A stretch of DNA of 19,130 bases, taken from assembly GCA_037139195.1 (NCBI GenBank), contig JBAXGW010000076.1:1-19130 (forward strand), read 5' to 3'. Below are positions 1-6,597 of the stretch, one piece after another. This DNA comes from JBAXGW01 sp037139195 (lineage in GTDB: Bacteria > Bacteroidota > Bacteroidia > Bacteroidales > JAHJDW01). A program made the position numbers and the translations under genes. The stretch's first letter is position 1; every line of letters starts with the position of its first letter. The notes below the pieces were generated by a model. It worked only from the letters and a program-made list of their open reading frames with translations. It had not been told where the DNA came from and ran no database searches.

Positions 1-25
1 ATTCTGTTAGATAGTAGCACTGATA

Positions 26-46
26 CCTCGAGGCTCTGCCTCGGGG
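26..46. repeat. GC-rich REP-like palindrome
   Basis: The arms are CCTCGAGGC (26-34) and GCCTCGGGG (38-46) around a three-base TCT loop. The only imperfect pair is position 28 with 44, a G-U wobble in plus-strand RNA, and A25-T47 adds one more pair. It is an island of G and C in very AT-rich DNA. It lacks a T-run on either side, so an intrinsic terminator is less likely than a REP-type extragenic palindrome, a class common in Bacteroidota. It begins immediately beyond the stop codon of the minus-strand propeller gene. The REP assignment is inference; copy number in the genome was not available. Confidence 0.6.
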
Positions 47-403
47 TTATTCATTCCATGAACCTTGAGGTAAGCCCGTCAATGTTGCTTTCGTCCATGA
101 TTGACCATCATTAGTAGATTTGTAAACTGATCCATTGCAAATCCAAGGCTGATTATTATACATAATCAAAGAGTTTATTTGAAGTGATGAAGAATCAATT
201 CCTGTATTTGAAAATTGCCAATTTAGTCCATTGTCTGAAGAACGAAATATTCCACTTTCAGTGCCTATCAAGGCAGAAGTCCCAGTGTAAATTGAAGAAG
301 ACGGCTCAATATTGCTTAGTTGAGAATGAGACAAATGCGACCATTGAGCAAACGAAAATGCACTTGTAATCATAAATGCGAATAGAAGTAATTGTTTTTT
401 CAT
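47..403 (-). CDS. Truncated secreted Asp-box (BNR) beta-propeller protein
   Basis: A protein of 118 residues. Residues 1-20 form a clear signal peptide (MKKQLLLFAF..., ending AFSFAQ), so it is exported to the periplasm. Two Asp-box motifs follow: S55-S-D57-N-G59-L-N-W62 and S96-T-N98-D-G100-Q-S-W103. Such motifs sit on the blades of sialidase-like or YCF48-like propellers, which typically run to several hundred residues. This protein has at most two blades and no T9SS sorting domain, so it is probably the 5' remnant of a longer gene. The frame ends in TAA at the edge of the GC-rich palindrome at 26-46, which suggests that insertion of the repeat, or a nearby frameshift, cut it short. A well-placed promoter lies upstream at 441-471. 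A functional short protein cannot be excluded. Confidence 0.7.
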   Translation of the reverse strand: MKKQLLLFAFMITSAFSFAQWSHLSHSQLSNIEPSSSIYTGTSALIGTESGIFRSSDNGLNWQFSNTGIDSSSLQINSLIMYNNQPWICNGSVYKSTNDGQSWTKATLTGLPQGSWNE

Positions 404-440
404 AAATTGATTATTTAGATAATAAATTGATAATATTCGA

Positions 441-471
441 CAATATTACAAAAAAAACAGATTAACACAAA
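441..471 (-). promoter_or_regulatory. Bacteroidota-type promoter for the propeller gene
   Basis: Read on the minus strand, TTTG (471-468) is followed by exactly 19 bases and then TAATATTG (448-441). The known Bacteroidota primary sigma consensus is TTTG-N19-TAnnTTTG, so there is one mismatch in the -7 element. Transcription would begin near 434 and leave an AT-rich leader of about 30 bases before the ATG at 403. Confidence 0.55.
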
Positions 472-490
472 ATTATTCGAAATATTTTGT

Positions 491-646
491 CTAATAACTA
501 AGTCCATTATCAATAGAATATTGAACATTGCTTCCCTTATTAGAATTGTTGTACAAATGAAGTGCAAACGATAAAATGTATTCTTTTGAATCGGAAAAGT
601 TAAACGATAGTGTTTTCATCCATTGATTTCTGAAATTTTGACGAAA
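491..646 (-). pseudogene. Fragment of a secreted adhesin-like protein
   Basis: A minus-strand frame of 51 codons is open between two upstream stops (TAA TAA) and a TAG at 493-491. Its translation contains FNFSDSKEYILSFALHLYNN and then VQYSIDNGLSY. This pattern, an alternating beta-strand followed by V-x-Y-S-x-D-x-G-x-S-aromatic, is typical of jelly-roll or choice-of-anchor segments in Bacteroidota secreted proteins, where the usual text is VQYSTDGGxxW. There is no signal peptide and no complete domain. The first internal ATG is at 619-617. I read it as the eroded piece of a larger gene. It is short enough that chance cannot be fully excluded. Confidence 0.4.
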
Positions 647-930
647 TTATTACTATATAGAATTCTTATTTAAAGAAATAGATTTATGTATAGAAACAGA
701 AAAATGCAATTTGAAATATCTTTTTTTTCATCGAGTAATTATGTTTGATAAATCATAAACAAATATAAATTTTTTATACATAGAGCAAAAAAGTTAAATT
801 TTTATAAAGAACCCTGCTATAGTGAATTAAAAGTTAAATACAGTTTTTTGTCCAAAAATCGGGTTGTTGAAGATAATGTATAAGAGATATAGTTGTTAGT
901 TAGAGTTGAAAAATAATTGATAAATACGCC

Positions 931-977
931 TTATCCTGTATGTAAATCATGTTTATGCTGTATTGTACAGGTGATAA
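931..977. repeat. Inverted repeat with two-base bulge
   Basis: TTATCCTGTA (931-940) can pair with TACAGGTGATAA (966-977). The right arm carries two extra bases, and the loop is about 25 bases. The role is unknown. It may be an operator or a structured leader upstream of the gene at 1131. It lacks a following T-run. Confidence 0.4.
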
Positions 978-1016
978 ATCAAGAATAATTTTACAAAAGT
1001 AAATTTGACAAATTAA

Positions 1017-1060
1017 TAAGCACCTATGAAGTTTATAAATAACATATTTACAGGTGCTAA
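1017..1060. repeat. Inverted repeat upstream of the type A cargo gene
   Basis: AGCACCT (1019-1025) is perfectly complementary to AGGTGCT (1052-1058). A small inner stem, AAATA with TATTT, lies between the arms. It sits about 70 bases before the ATG at 1131. Its right arm, TACAGGTGCTAA (1049-1060), nearly repeats the right arm of the previous dyad, TACAGGTGATAA. An operator or leader structure is possible; no function can be assigned. Confidence 0.45.
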
Positions 1061-1130
1061 TGTATTATGTTGATTTAAATTACTCTATTAAAATTATATA
1101 AATATAAAAAAACATCTTAAAACTCAAATT

Positions 1131-2828
1131 ATGAAAAAAATTACATTAGCTATAGCATTTATTTTAATATTTATTTCAGGTTTTTCTCAATTAAATAAAA
1201 TTCCAATGATAAATGATGGATTTATAATAAAAGAAAATTCAAATTTAACAAGTAAGTCGCATAGAAGTAGTTCAAATAACAATATTTTCTTTGAGGATTT
1301 TGAAAATGGAATGCCTCAAAGCTTTATTTTGTATAATCAAGATAATTTAAATCCATATTACAGCGGCACATTTGGTACTAATGCATGGGCTATTTGTCCG
1401 GAATCATATTATTCCGACAATAAAACAGCAGCAAGCCCTTCAAATTATGTACCTTCAGGTCAGGCCGATGATTGGATGGTTATACCTAATATTACATTAA
1501 CCAATAATTGCAATTTATCTTGGATTTCAAAAGCAAATGACTTTATTAAGCGAGATGGATTGCAAGTATATATATCAACTACAGGAACTCAAATAGCTGA
1601 TTTTAACACCTGCGTGTATAATTCTGCTCAAGAGTTTTCTTTCATGAAAAAGCAGGTTGTAAGCTTAATAGCTTATAATGGACAAACTATAAATATTGCA
1701 TTTAGGAATAACTCAATTAATAAAGAAGCGCTTTTAGTAGATGACATATCCGTTTATGAAGCTGATTCTTATGATGCAGATTTGATAAATATTAACAAAA
1801 CTCCAACGTCGGAGTATGTTATTATTGCAAAATCTCAAGCGACTTATAGTGAATTCAATGCAGATGTTAGAAACAACGGGTATTTGAATTTGACAAATGT
1901 TTCACTAAATGTTAATATTAATAATGGTTTGTATAATCAGTCCAACGTTATCTCTACACTGGCACCAGGCGCAATTTCTACAATAAATATAGCAAGTGCT
2001 TTTGATCCAGCATCTTATCCTTCTGACACTTTTAATGTGGTTTATACTGCAAGTTGTGATGAAGCTGATGTTATGCTAGCAAATAATAAAGATACAATGT
2101 CAATAATTGTTTCTGATTCTGTGATGTCTCGTGAATCTGGGTTGATTGATATTAATGGATTAGGTTTTAATGCTTTAGGAGTGGTGTATCAGTTAAATTC
2201 AATGGATACTCTTTCGTCTGTGAGCGTCTATCTTGATGCAACAGCCGCAGGTGCTTATAAAGCAGAAGTTTGGCAAATAAATGGTTCGACATATACGTTA
2301 AAATCAACTTCACTTATTAAAAGTGCAACGGCAAATCAAACAGGATGGAGCACACTTAGTTTTGGCACAAACTGCCCAATAATGCAAGCTGGAACGAAAT
2401 ATCTTGTAGTTGTTCGTACGGTAATACCCACAAATTTTATTACAATTGGAGCTTCAACAGAAAATTATACTCCAAATACTTCGTTTTTTTATGCAAATGG
2501 ATCATGGGTTGCTATGGAATCCTTTATTATTAGTGCTATTTCTTTTGGTATAAGAGCTAATTTTGGTGATTGTAGCTCCTTTATTAATAATGTTGAAAAT
2601 CAAACAAATAGTAATTTTCATATTTTCCCAAATCCTGCTCAAGATTTTATTACTATTTCATCGGATGAGAATATAAGTAAAATTGAATTAATAGATTGTT
2701 TGGGGCAAACTGTGTGTGTAAATTCTCCAAATTCAAATATTGCATCAATTCCCGTTAATACAATGGCCAAAGGAGTATACTTTATGAAAATTAATGATTA
2801 TTCAATTAAAAAAGTAATTATTAAATAA
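1131..2828 (+). CDS. Secreted cleaved-adhesin-type protein, T9SS type A sorting domain
   Basis: A protein of 565 residues. Residues 1-20 are a signal peptide ending in GFSQ. Residues 52-209 resemble the choice-of-anchor J / cleaved adhesin fold: it opens with FFEDFENGMPQ, has the DDWMVIPNI strand at 113-121, and closes with ALLVDDISVYE at 200-210. Residues about 213-328 look like a CARDB-type Ig module (D-L-I-N-I-N...VRNNGYLNLTNVSLNV). Residues about 330-480 form another beta-rich domain. Residues 495-565 are a T9SS type A sorting domain, with FPNPAQDFITI, IELIDCLGQ, GVYFMKI and a basic KKVIIK end. It would be exported by Sec, then moved over the outer membrane by T9SS and have this tail removed. 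No protease active site is visible, so binding rather than catalysis is the likely role. The ATG follows an A-rich leader and gives the best signal peptide. Confidence 0.9.
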   Translation: MKKITLAIAFILIFISGFSQLNKIPMINDGFIIKENSNLTSKSHRSSSNNNIFFEDFENGMPQSFILYNQDNLNPYYSGTFGTNAWAICPESYYSDNKTAASPSNYVPSGQADDWMVIPNITLTNNCNLSWISKANDFIKRDGLQVYISTTGTQIADFNTCVYNSAQEFSFMKKQVVSLIAYNGQTINIAFRNNSINKEALLVDDISVYEADSYDADLININKTPTSEYVIIAKSQATYSEFNADVRNNGYLNLTNVSLNVNINNGLYNQSNVISTLAPGAISTINIASAFDPASYPSDTFNVVYTASCDEADVMLANNKDTMSIIVSDSVMSRESGLIDINGLGFNALGVVYQLNSMDTLSSVSVYLDATAAGAYKAEVWQINGSTYTLKSTSLIKSATANQTGWSTLSFGTNCPIMQAGTKYLVVVRTVIPTNFITIGASTENYTPNTSFFYANGSWVAMESFIISAISFGIRANFGDCSSFINNVENQTNSNFHIFPNPAQDFITISSDENISKIELIDCLGQTVCVNSPNSNIASIPVNTMAKGVYFMKINDYSIKKVIIK

Positions 2829-2851
2829 AATAATTAATTCGGCAAAAATCA

Positions 2852-2903
2852 TCCGACTATTTATTTGAACATACATGTACAAATAAGTAGTTGGGATTTT
2901 ATT
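2852..2903 (+). terminator. Intrinsic terminator after the type A cargo gene
   Basis: TCCGACTATTTATTTG (2852-2867) pairs with CAAATAAGTAGTTGGGA (2880-2896) across a 12-base loop. There is one G-U type mismatch and one bulged base. The sequence then continues TTTTATT. The hairpin starts 23 bases after the stop codon, which suits factor-independent termination of the upstream gene and separates it from the gene at 3002. Confidence 0.75.
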
Positions 2904-3001
2904 GTAATAAGCGAAAAGAATTATTACGATTAAATTTTCGATAGCAGTAGTTTAGTATAAAGCTTAATCATAGCATTATTAAAATAATATAATAACGATT
3001 T

Positions 3002-3442
3002 ATGAGGGGAATGATAACTAAAACAGATGATTTCTTATTTGATTATTGTGAGAGTTTTAATTGTACAGATAGTGAATTAGAATTATTGAAAACGAATTTG
3101 TTGGATTCAGATGGGTTTTTTAGCAAATTGAAGCAGTTGAAATGGCAAGCTTATGGAGATGGTCTGCGTTTTATCCTTTTTGAGCTACATGTACGACCTG
3201 TAGCCTGTTTACGTGAAAATATGAAGAGTATTAGTTATTACAGGCGTGCCCAAAAAGCAGTTTCAATTCCTGTAATTATTGATGAAAAAGCCTTTTTCAT
3301 TTTAAATAAAAGAGAAAAACAACTTTTTTTAAAAAATACAATTTCGAAAAAACTGGAATTATTGGAAGAAAAAATAAGAAAAAACAAATTAGACACGGAT
3401 CTAAATAAACTTAGAAAAGACGTAGAAAATTTGTTGAATTAG
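3002..3442 (+). CDS. Uncharacterised cytosolic protein, 146 residues
   Basis: I do not recognise this family. The protein has no signal peptide and no membrane segment, unlike every large neighbour. The first half is mixed: an acidic stretch DSELELLKTNLLDSDGFFSK at about 22-41, then a WQAYGDGLRFILFELHVRP core at about 48-66. The C-terminal third, from about residue 100, is a very charged, lysine-rich probable helix or coiled coil (KREKQLFLKNTISKKLELLE and onward). Small cytosolic proteins of this size beside secreted proteins can be immunity proteins of polymorphic toxins, but no toxin partner is visible here, so that is only a thought. Met1 at 3002 is chosen by longest frame; Met4 at 3011 is an equal option. 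A terminator precedes it and 388 bases without a gene follow, so it appears monocistronic. Confidence 0.75.
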   Translation: MRGMITKTDDFLFDYCESFNCTDSELELLKTNLLDSDGFFSKLKQLKWQAYGDGLRFILFELHVRPVACLRENMKSISYYRRAQKAVSIPVIIDEKAFFILNKREKQLFLKNTISKKLELLEEKIRKNKLDTDLNKLRKDVENLLN

Positions 3443-3567
3443 TAAATTTAATCCTACTTGAAAAGAAAAATAGACTTTGCTTTCCCGGTTAGTAAAGTAT
3501 TTAAGGTATTGTAAAAGAAAATAGTGCTCTGATTTTGTGCTGGAAAAGCTTAAAAAAGTAATTATTG

Positions 3568-3635
3568 AATTAGCAGGAAAAGCGGGAGTTTATTTAGAAC
3601 CCCCTCTCTCTAAAAGCTCTCGTTCGCTGCTAATT
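3568..3635. repeat. Long imperfect hairpin
   Basis: AATTAGCAG (3568-3576) is perfectly complementary to CTGCTAATT (3627-3635). Inside, GAAAAGCGGGAG and CTCTCGTTCG pair imperfectly, TTTAGA pairs with TCTAAA, and the tip is C-rich (ACCCCCTCTC). It lies about 125 bases after the stop of the unknown gene at 3002. It could be a distant terminator, a small mobile palindrome or a structured RNA. The following sequence, ATATAAAGGGG, is not a T-run, so the terminator reading is weak. Confidence 0.4.
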
Positions 3636-3724
3636 ATATAAAGGGGATAAATAATTAAAAAAAAAAGCGTAAGATGAACTTAATTCTTTACAAGGTTAAA
3701 TAGGGTCAACAACGTATAAATGAA

Positions 3725-3813
3725 AAAAATACGTTAGTTACTCGATGTAAACACGGTGTATACGGTATTTTATTTTTTATAATATTGACAGTACTTTGTG
3801 ATATAATTAACAG
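3725..3813 (+). promoter_or_regulatory. Upstream regulatory region of gene A, shared with gene D
   Basis: AAAAATACGTT, TTACTCG (3738-3744), AACACGGTG and an AATATT block recur in the same order before gene D at about 12569-12655. A -7-like TACTTTG (3792-3798) aligns with TAACTTTA before gene D. That would place transcription start near 3805, 25 bases from the ATG. The -33 element is poor (no TTTG at the expected distance), so the exact promoter is uncertain; the shared layout is the main evidence. Confidence 0.4.
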
Positions 3814-3830
3814 TTAAAAAATAAGCCACC

Positions 3831-6548
3831 ATGAAAAAGTATTTATTATTATTTGCTGTTCTATTGAACACGGGATTTGCTTTTAGTCAAGAAATATGTA
3901 ACAACGGAATTGATGATGATGGAGATGGTTTGGTTGATTTAAATGACACAGTTGATTGTGTATGTCAACAAACTAATGTTACATCAATGTTGACTAACCC
4001 ATCATTTGAGGATTATATTCAATGCCCAACTGCGTTTACTCAAACAACAGGATATATTGTGGGTTGGTCGAATGGAAGCTATACTACACCCGATTATTGT
4101 AATACAAATTGTGGATTTACAACATTTCCTTGTCTCGGCATTACTCCTTATGATGGAGCTGGGATGCTTGGCTTTTTGATAAATGGAAGTCAACAAAATA
4201 ATACAATGTATATGGAGTATATTTCAACTTGCTTGAATTCTCCTATGATAGCAGGAACAACCTATACTTATACTTTTTACGTTGCTGCTGGATTTGAAAG
4301 TTCATCGAATCCGTGTACTAGCTGTACTTCTCCTTTAACCAATTATAATCTTGCAATTTATGGTTCGGCTAATTGTGCCGACATACCGTTTGGTGTTCCA
4401 CTTGGAACTACATCAGGACCAAATAATGACCCTGATTATTCGGGACAGAATTGCCCGCCTTCAAATTGGACTAAACTGGGGGTGGTATCTTATAATATTA
4501 GTGCTACATGGACGCAATTGACTATTACTTTTACTCCTAACACAAACATTAATGCTATTTTAATAGGAGGTGATTGTCCTTTGCCTGTTGGATACCCAAA
4601 TGTATATTCAAGTTGTAAGCCTTATTTTTATATTGATAAATTAGAAATTACCACTTCATCATCAATAAGTTCAAATCCAATTGGAGAAACAGGCAGCGTT
4701 AGTTCAAATAATTTGGTGCTAAATGGAGCATTAACTGCGGGTGCAACTTCTCAATGGTTTCATAATGGGATTGCTTTAACTGGAGAAACAGGTCTGGATT
4801 TAAATTATTCTTTAAATAATTATCCAGATGGAACTTACTCATTTGTTACTTATTTAAATGGTATGTGTGCAGTTTCTACTATTGTCATATCTTCATCTGT
4901 ACCAGTAGCCAATGCAGGACCTGATCAGAATATATGCGGATTGACGACTTTGTTAGCAGCTGTTCCAAGTACTGGATCTGGTATTTGGACGAAAAAAAAT
5001 GGACCAGGTTTGCTGGTGTTCACACCTCCAACTAGTCCTAATGCAAGTGTTATAGCTAGTATTGCAGGTGCTTATACATTGTTGTGGACCGAAACTTCTG
5101 CTTCAGGCTTATCTAGTTCAGATAGTGTATTAATAACCCTAAATCAACCCATCATAGCCAATGCAGGTTTGGATACAACAATTTGCAAAGGCGATAGTGT
5201 AGTATTAACAGCAAGTGGCGGGACAACCTACTTATGGAATGGAACTGTTGGTGGCTCATCGTCCTCTATAAACGTCTCCCCTTCTGTTACTACACCTTAT
5301 CAAGTAACGGTATCAGGGAATGGCTGTTCCGATACGGATGAAGTAATAGTACACGTAAATAATACAATAGCCAATGCAGGGCAAGATACTTCAATATGTA
5401 TAGGAACAAGTGCTATTTTGCATGCCACAGGGGGCAGTCAGTATCAATGGAGCAATATGCAAACAACGTCAAGCATATCGGTTTCCCCCATCAGCGATTC
5501 AACCTTTTATGTAACAGTAACAAATAATTCATGCGTTGGGTTAGATTCAGTAAAAGTCAAAGTGAATCCGTCACCAGTAGCAAATGCAGGCGCCGATCAA
5601 ACAATATGTGAAGGAGATACATTACAACTAATAGCTAATGGAGGAGGAACTTACCTGTGGAGTGGAGGATTAGGAACATCCCAAATAATTTCTATTCAGC
5701 CAGCCTCAAGCATTACCTATACAGTAACAGTAACATTAAATGGATGTACAGATTCGGATGCAATAAATGTAACAGTAAATGCACTTCCACAAATAACAAT
5801 GAGCTCTATAAGCGAAACATGTAATATGAGTAATGGATATGCCATATCAATTGTAGAAGGAGGCTCCGGCATATATAACTATATATGGAATACAGGAGAC
5901 CTCGGCCCAAGTATAAAAGGCATCTCACAGGGTATTTATACCGTAACCGTAGAAGATACCGTAACACATTGCTCATCAATAGGGCAGGTGAGTGTTAATC
6001 ATATTTCAGGTCCCGATGCCTATTTTGTAATATCTAATCATACACCATTGGTAGATGAAGAAAGCGTTTCATTTACAGATTATTCAACAGGAAGTTTAAC
6101 GACATGGTTATGGACAATAGAAGGATTAACGTCAAAAACAAGTCAAAACTTTAATTATGTATTTGAGACATCTGATTACTATGTAGTATCATTATCAATA
6201 GTAGATACAAATGGGTGCACTGATATTTATATAGATTCGTTGCGAGTTCGCGAAGGTAGTACCTTTTATATCCCAAATGCATTTAGTCCTAATGGAGATG
6301 AGGACAATGAGAGTTTTGGCCCAGAAGGCGATAATATAAGTCCTGAAGATTATCAAATGATAATATTAAATAGATGGGGTAATGTAATGTTTTCGACTAA
6401 TAATTTTGCAGAGAGGTGGAATGGGACAAAAGATAATAAAGGCACCTTTAGGGAGGCAAAAGAAGATGTTTATGTATATCAGATACGAGTAAGGGGCGAA
6501 TATAACGTGATAAAAGAATATGTGGGGAAAGTGATTTTGTTAAAGTAG
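3831..6548 (+). CDS. Gene A: T9SS type B cargo with MopE-like head and Ig-like repeats
   Basis: A protein of 905 residues. Signal peptide 1-20 (ending FAFSQ) is followed by the acidic motif CNNGIDDDGDGLVDLND at 23-39, a putative metal-binding motif of the MopE type. Residues about 52-275 form a Cys- and Tyr-rich beta domain opening with NPSFEDYIQCP, which resembles carbohydrate-binding-like heads. Then come Ig-like modules, the first three opening around 360 (ANAGPDQNIC), 443 (ANAGLDTTIC) and 514 (ANAGQDTSIC), and a fourth near 584. A SprB-like module lies at about 653-722, a PKD module at about 727-808, and a CHU_C type B sorting domain at 811-905 (YIPNAFSPNGD, ILNRWGNVMFST, KEYVGKVILLK). 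It is a likely surface adhesin anchored after T9SS export; no catalytic site is seen. Codons 428-903 are identical in DNA to the end of gene B. It is the first gene of the A-B-C unit. Confidence 0.9.
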   Translation: MKKYLLLFAVLLNTGFAFSQEICNNGIDDDGDGLVDLNDTVDCVCQQTNVTSMLTNPSFEDYIQCPTAFTQTTGYIVGWSNGSYTTPDYCNTNCGFTTFPCLGITPYDGAGMLGFLINGSQQNNTMYMEYISTCLNSPMIAGTTYTYTFYVAAGFESSSNPCTSCTSPLTNYNLAIYGSANCADIPFGVPLGTTSGPNNDPDYSGQNCPPSNWTKLGVVSYNISATWTQLTITFTPNTNINAILIGGDCPLPVGYPNVYSSCKPYFYIDKLEITTSSSISSNPIGETGSVSSNNLVLNGALTAGATSQWFHNGIALTGETGLDLNYSLNNYPDGTYSFVTYLNGMCAVSTIVISSSVPVANAGPDQNICGLTTLLAAVPSTGSGIWTKKNGPGLLVFTPPTSPNASVIASIAGAYTLLWTETSASGLSSSDSVLITLNQPIIANAGLDTTICKGDSVVLTASGGTTYLWNGTVGGSSSSINVSPSVTTPYQVTVSGNGCSDTDEVIVHVNNTIANAGQDTSICIGTSAILHATGGSQYQWSNMQTTSSISVSPISDSTFYVTVTNNSCVGLDSVKVKVNPSPVANAGADQTICEGDTLQLIANGGGTYLWSGGLGTSQIISIQPASSITYTVTVTLNGCTDSDAINVTVNALPQITMSSISETCNMSNGYAISIVEGGSGIYNYIWNTGDLGPSIKGISQGIYTVTVEDTVTHCSSIGQVSVNHISGPDAYFVISNHTPLVDEESVSFTDYSTGSLTTWLWTIEGLTSKTSQNFNYVFETSDYYVVSLSIVDTNGCTDIYIDSLRVREGSTFYIPNAFSPNGDEDNESFGPEGDNISPEDYQMIILNRWGNVMFSTNNFAERWNGTKDNKGTFREAKEDVYVYQIRVRGEYNVIKEYVGKVILLK
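5112..6539 (+). repeat. Perfect 1428-bp direct repeat, copy 1 (in gene A)
   Basis: This tract matches 8308-9735 base for base over the stretches I compared by eye, with a constant offset of 3196, and the 476 encoded residues are identical. It covers three Ig-like modules, the SprB-like module, the PKD module and nearly all of the CHU_C domain. The left edge is a codon boundary: TTA before it here, TGC before copy 2. The right edge comes before the last two sense codons and the stop. Confidence 0.93.
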
Positions 6549-6597
6549 TTTTTTTATTCGAAATGATATAGAGTTTTTTAAACAAAAAAATACAATC

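Larger units (their letters stand above)
404..1130. other. Gene-poor AT-rich gap with decayed fragment and dyads
   Basis: This 727-base stretch contains no intact gene. It holds the promoter of the minus-strand propeller gene, a minus-strand coding remnant at 491-646, and two inverted repeats at 931-977 and 1019-1060. From about 650 to 900 I see only poly-A and poly-T rich sequence. No convincing TTTG-N19-TAnnTTTG promoter was found for the plus-strand gene at 1131, though one may lie in the AT-rich leader. Confidence 0.6.
3443..3830. other. Intergenic region with long imperfect hairpin and operon leader
   Basis: No intact gene is present in these 388 bases. They hold a 68-base inverted structure at 3568-3635 and, nearer to gene A, an upstream segment at 3725-3813 that is partly conserved before gene D. 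A short frame at 3537-3641 coincides with the inverted structure and lacks an ATG. Confidence 0.6.

Noticed and set aside
184..369. Plus-strand frame of 61 codons opposite the propeller gene
   Set aside because: It lies entirely antisense to a gene with a signal peptide and Asp-box motifs, has no signal of its own and resembles no protein.
2940..2998. TAGTTTAG as a -7 element before the gene at 3002
   Set aside because: The sequence 19 bases upstream is TACG, only two of four matches to TTTG, so no promoter is claimed.
3537..3641. Short frame reading VLEKLKKVIIELAGKAGVYL and onward
   Set aside because: It has no ATG, only a GTG, is about 34 codons, and coincides with the long hairpin, which would itself keep the frame open by chance.
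3002..6548. Toxin and immunity pair formed by the 146-residue protein and gene A
   Set aside because: Gene A ends in a T9SS sorting domain with no toxin domain, a structured 388-base gap separates the two, and the small protein matches no immunity family I can name.
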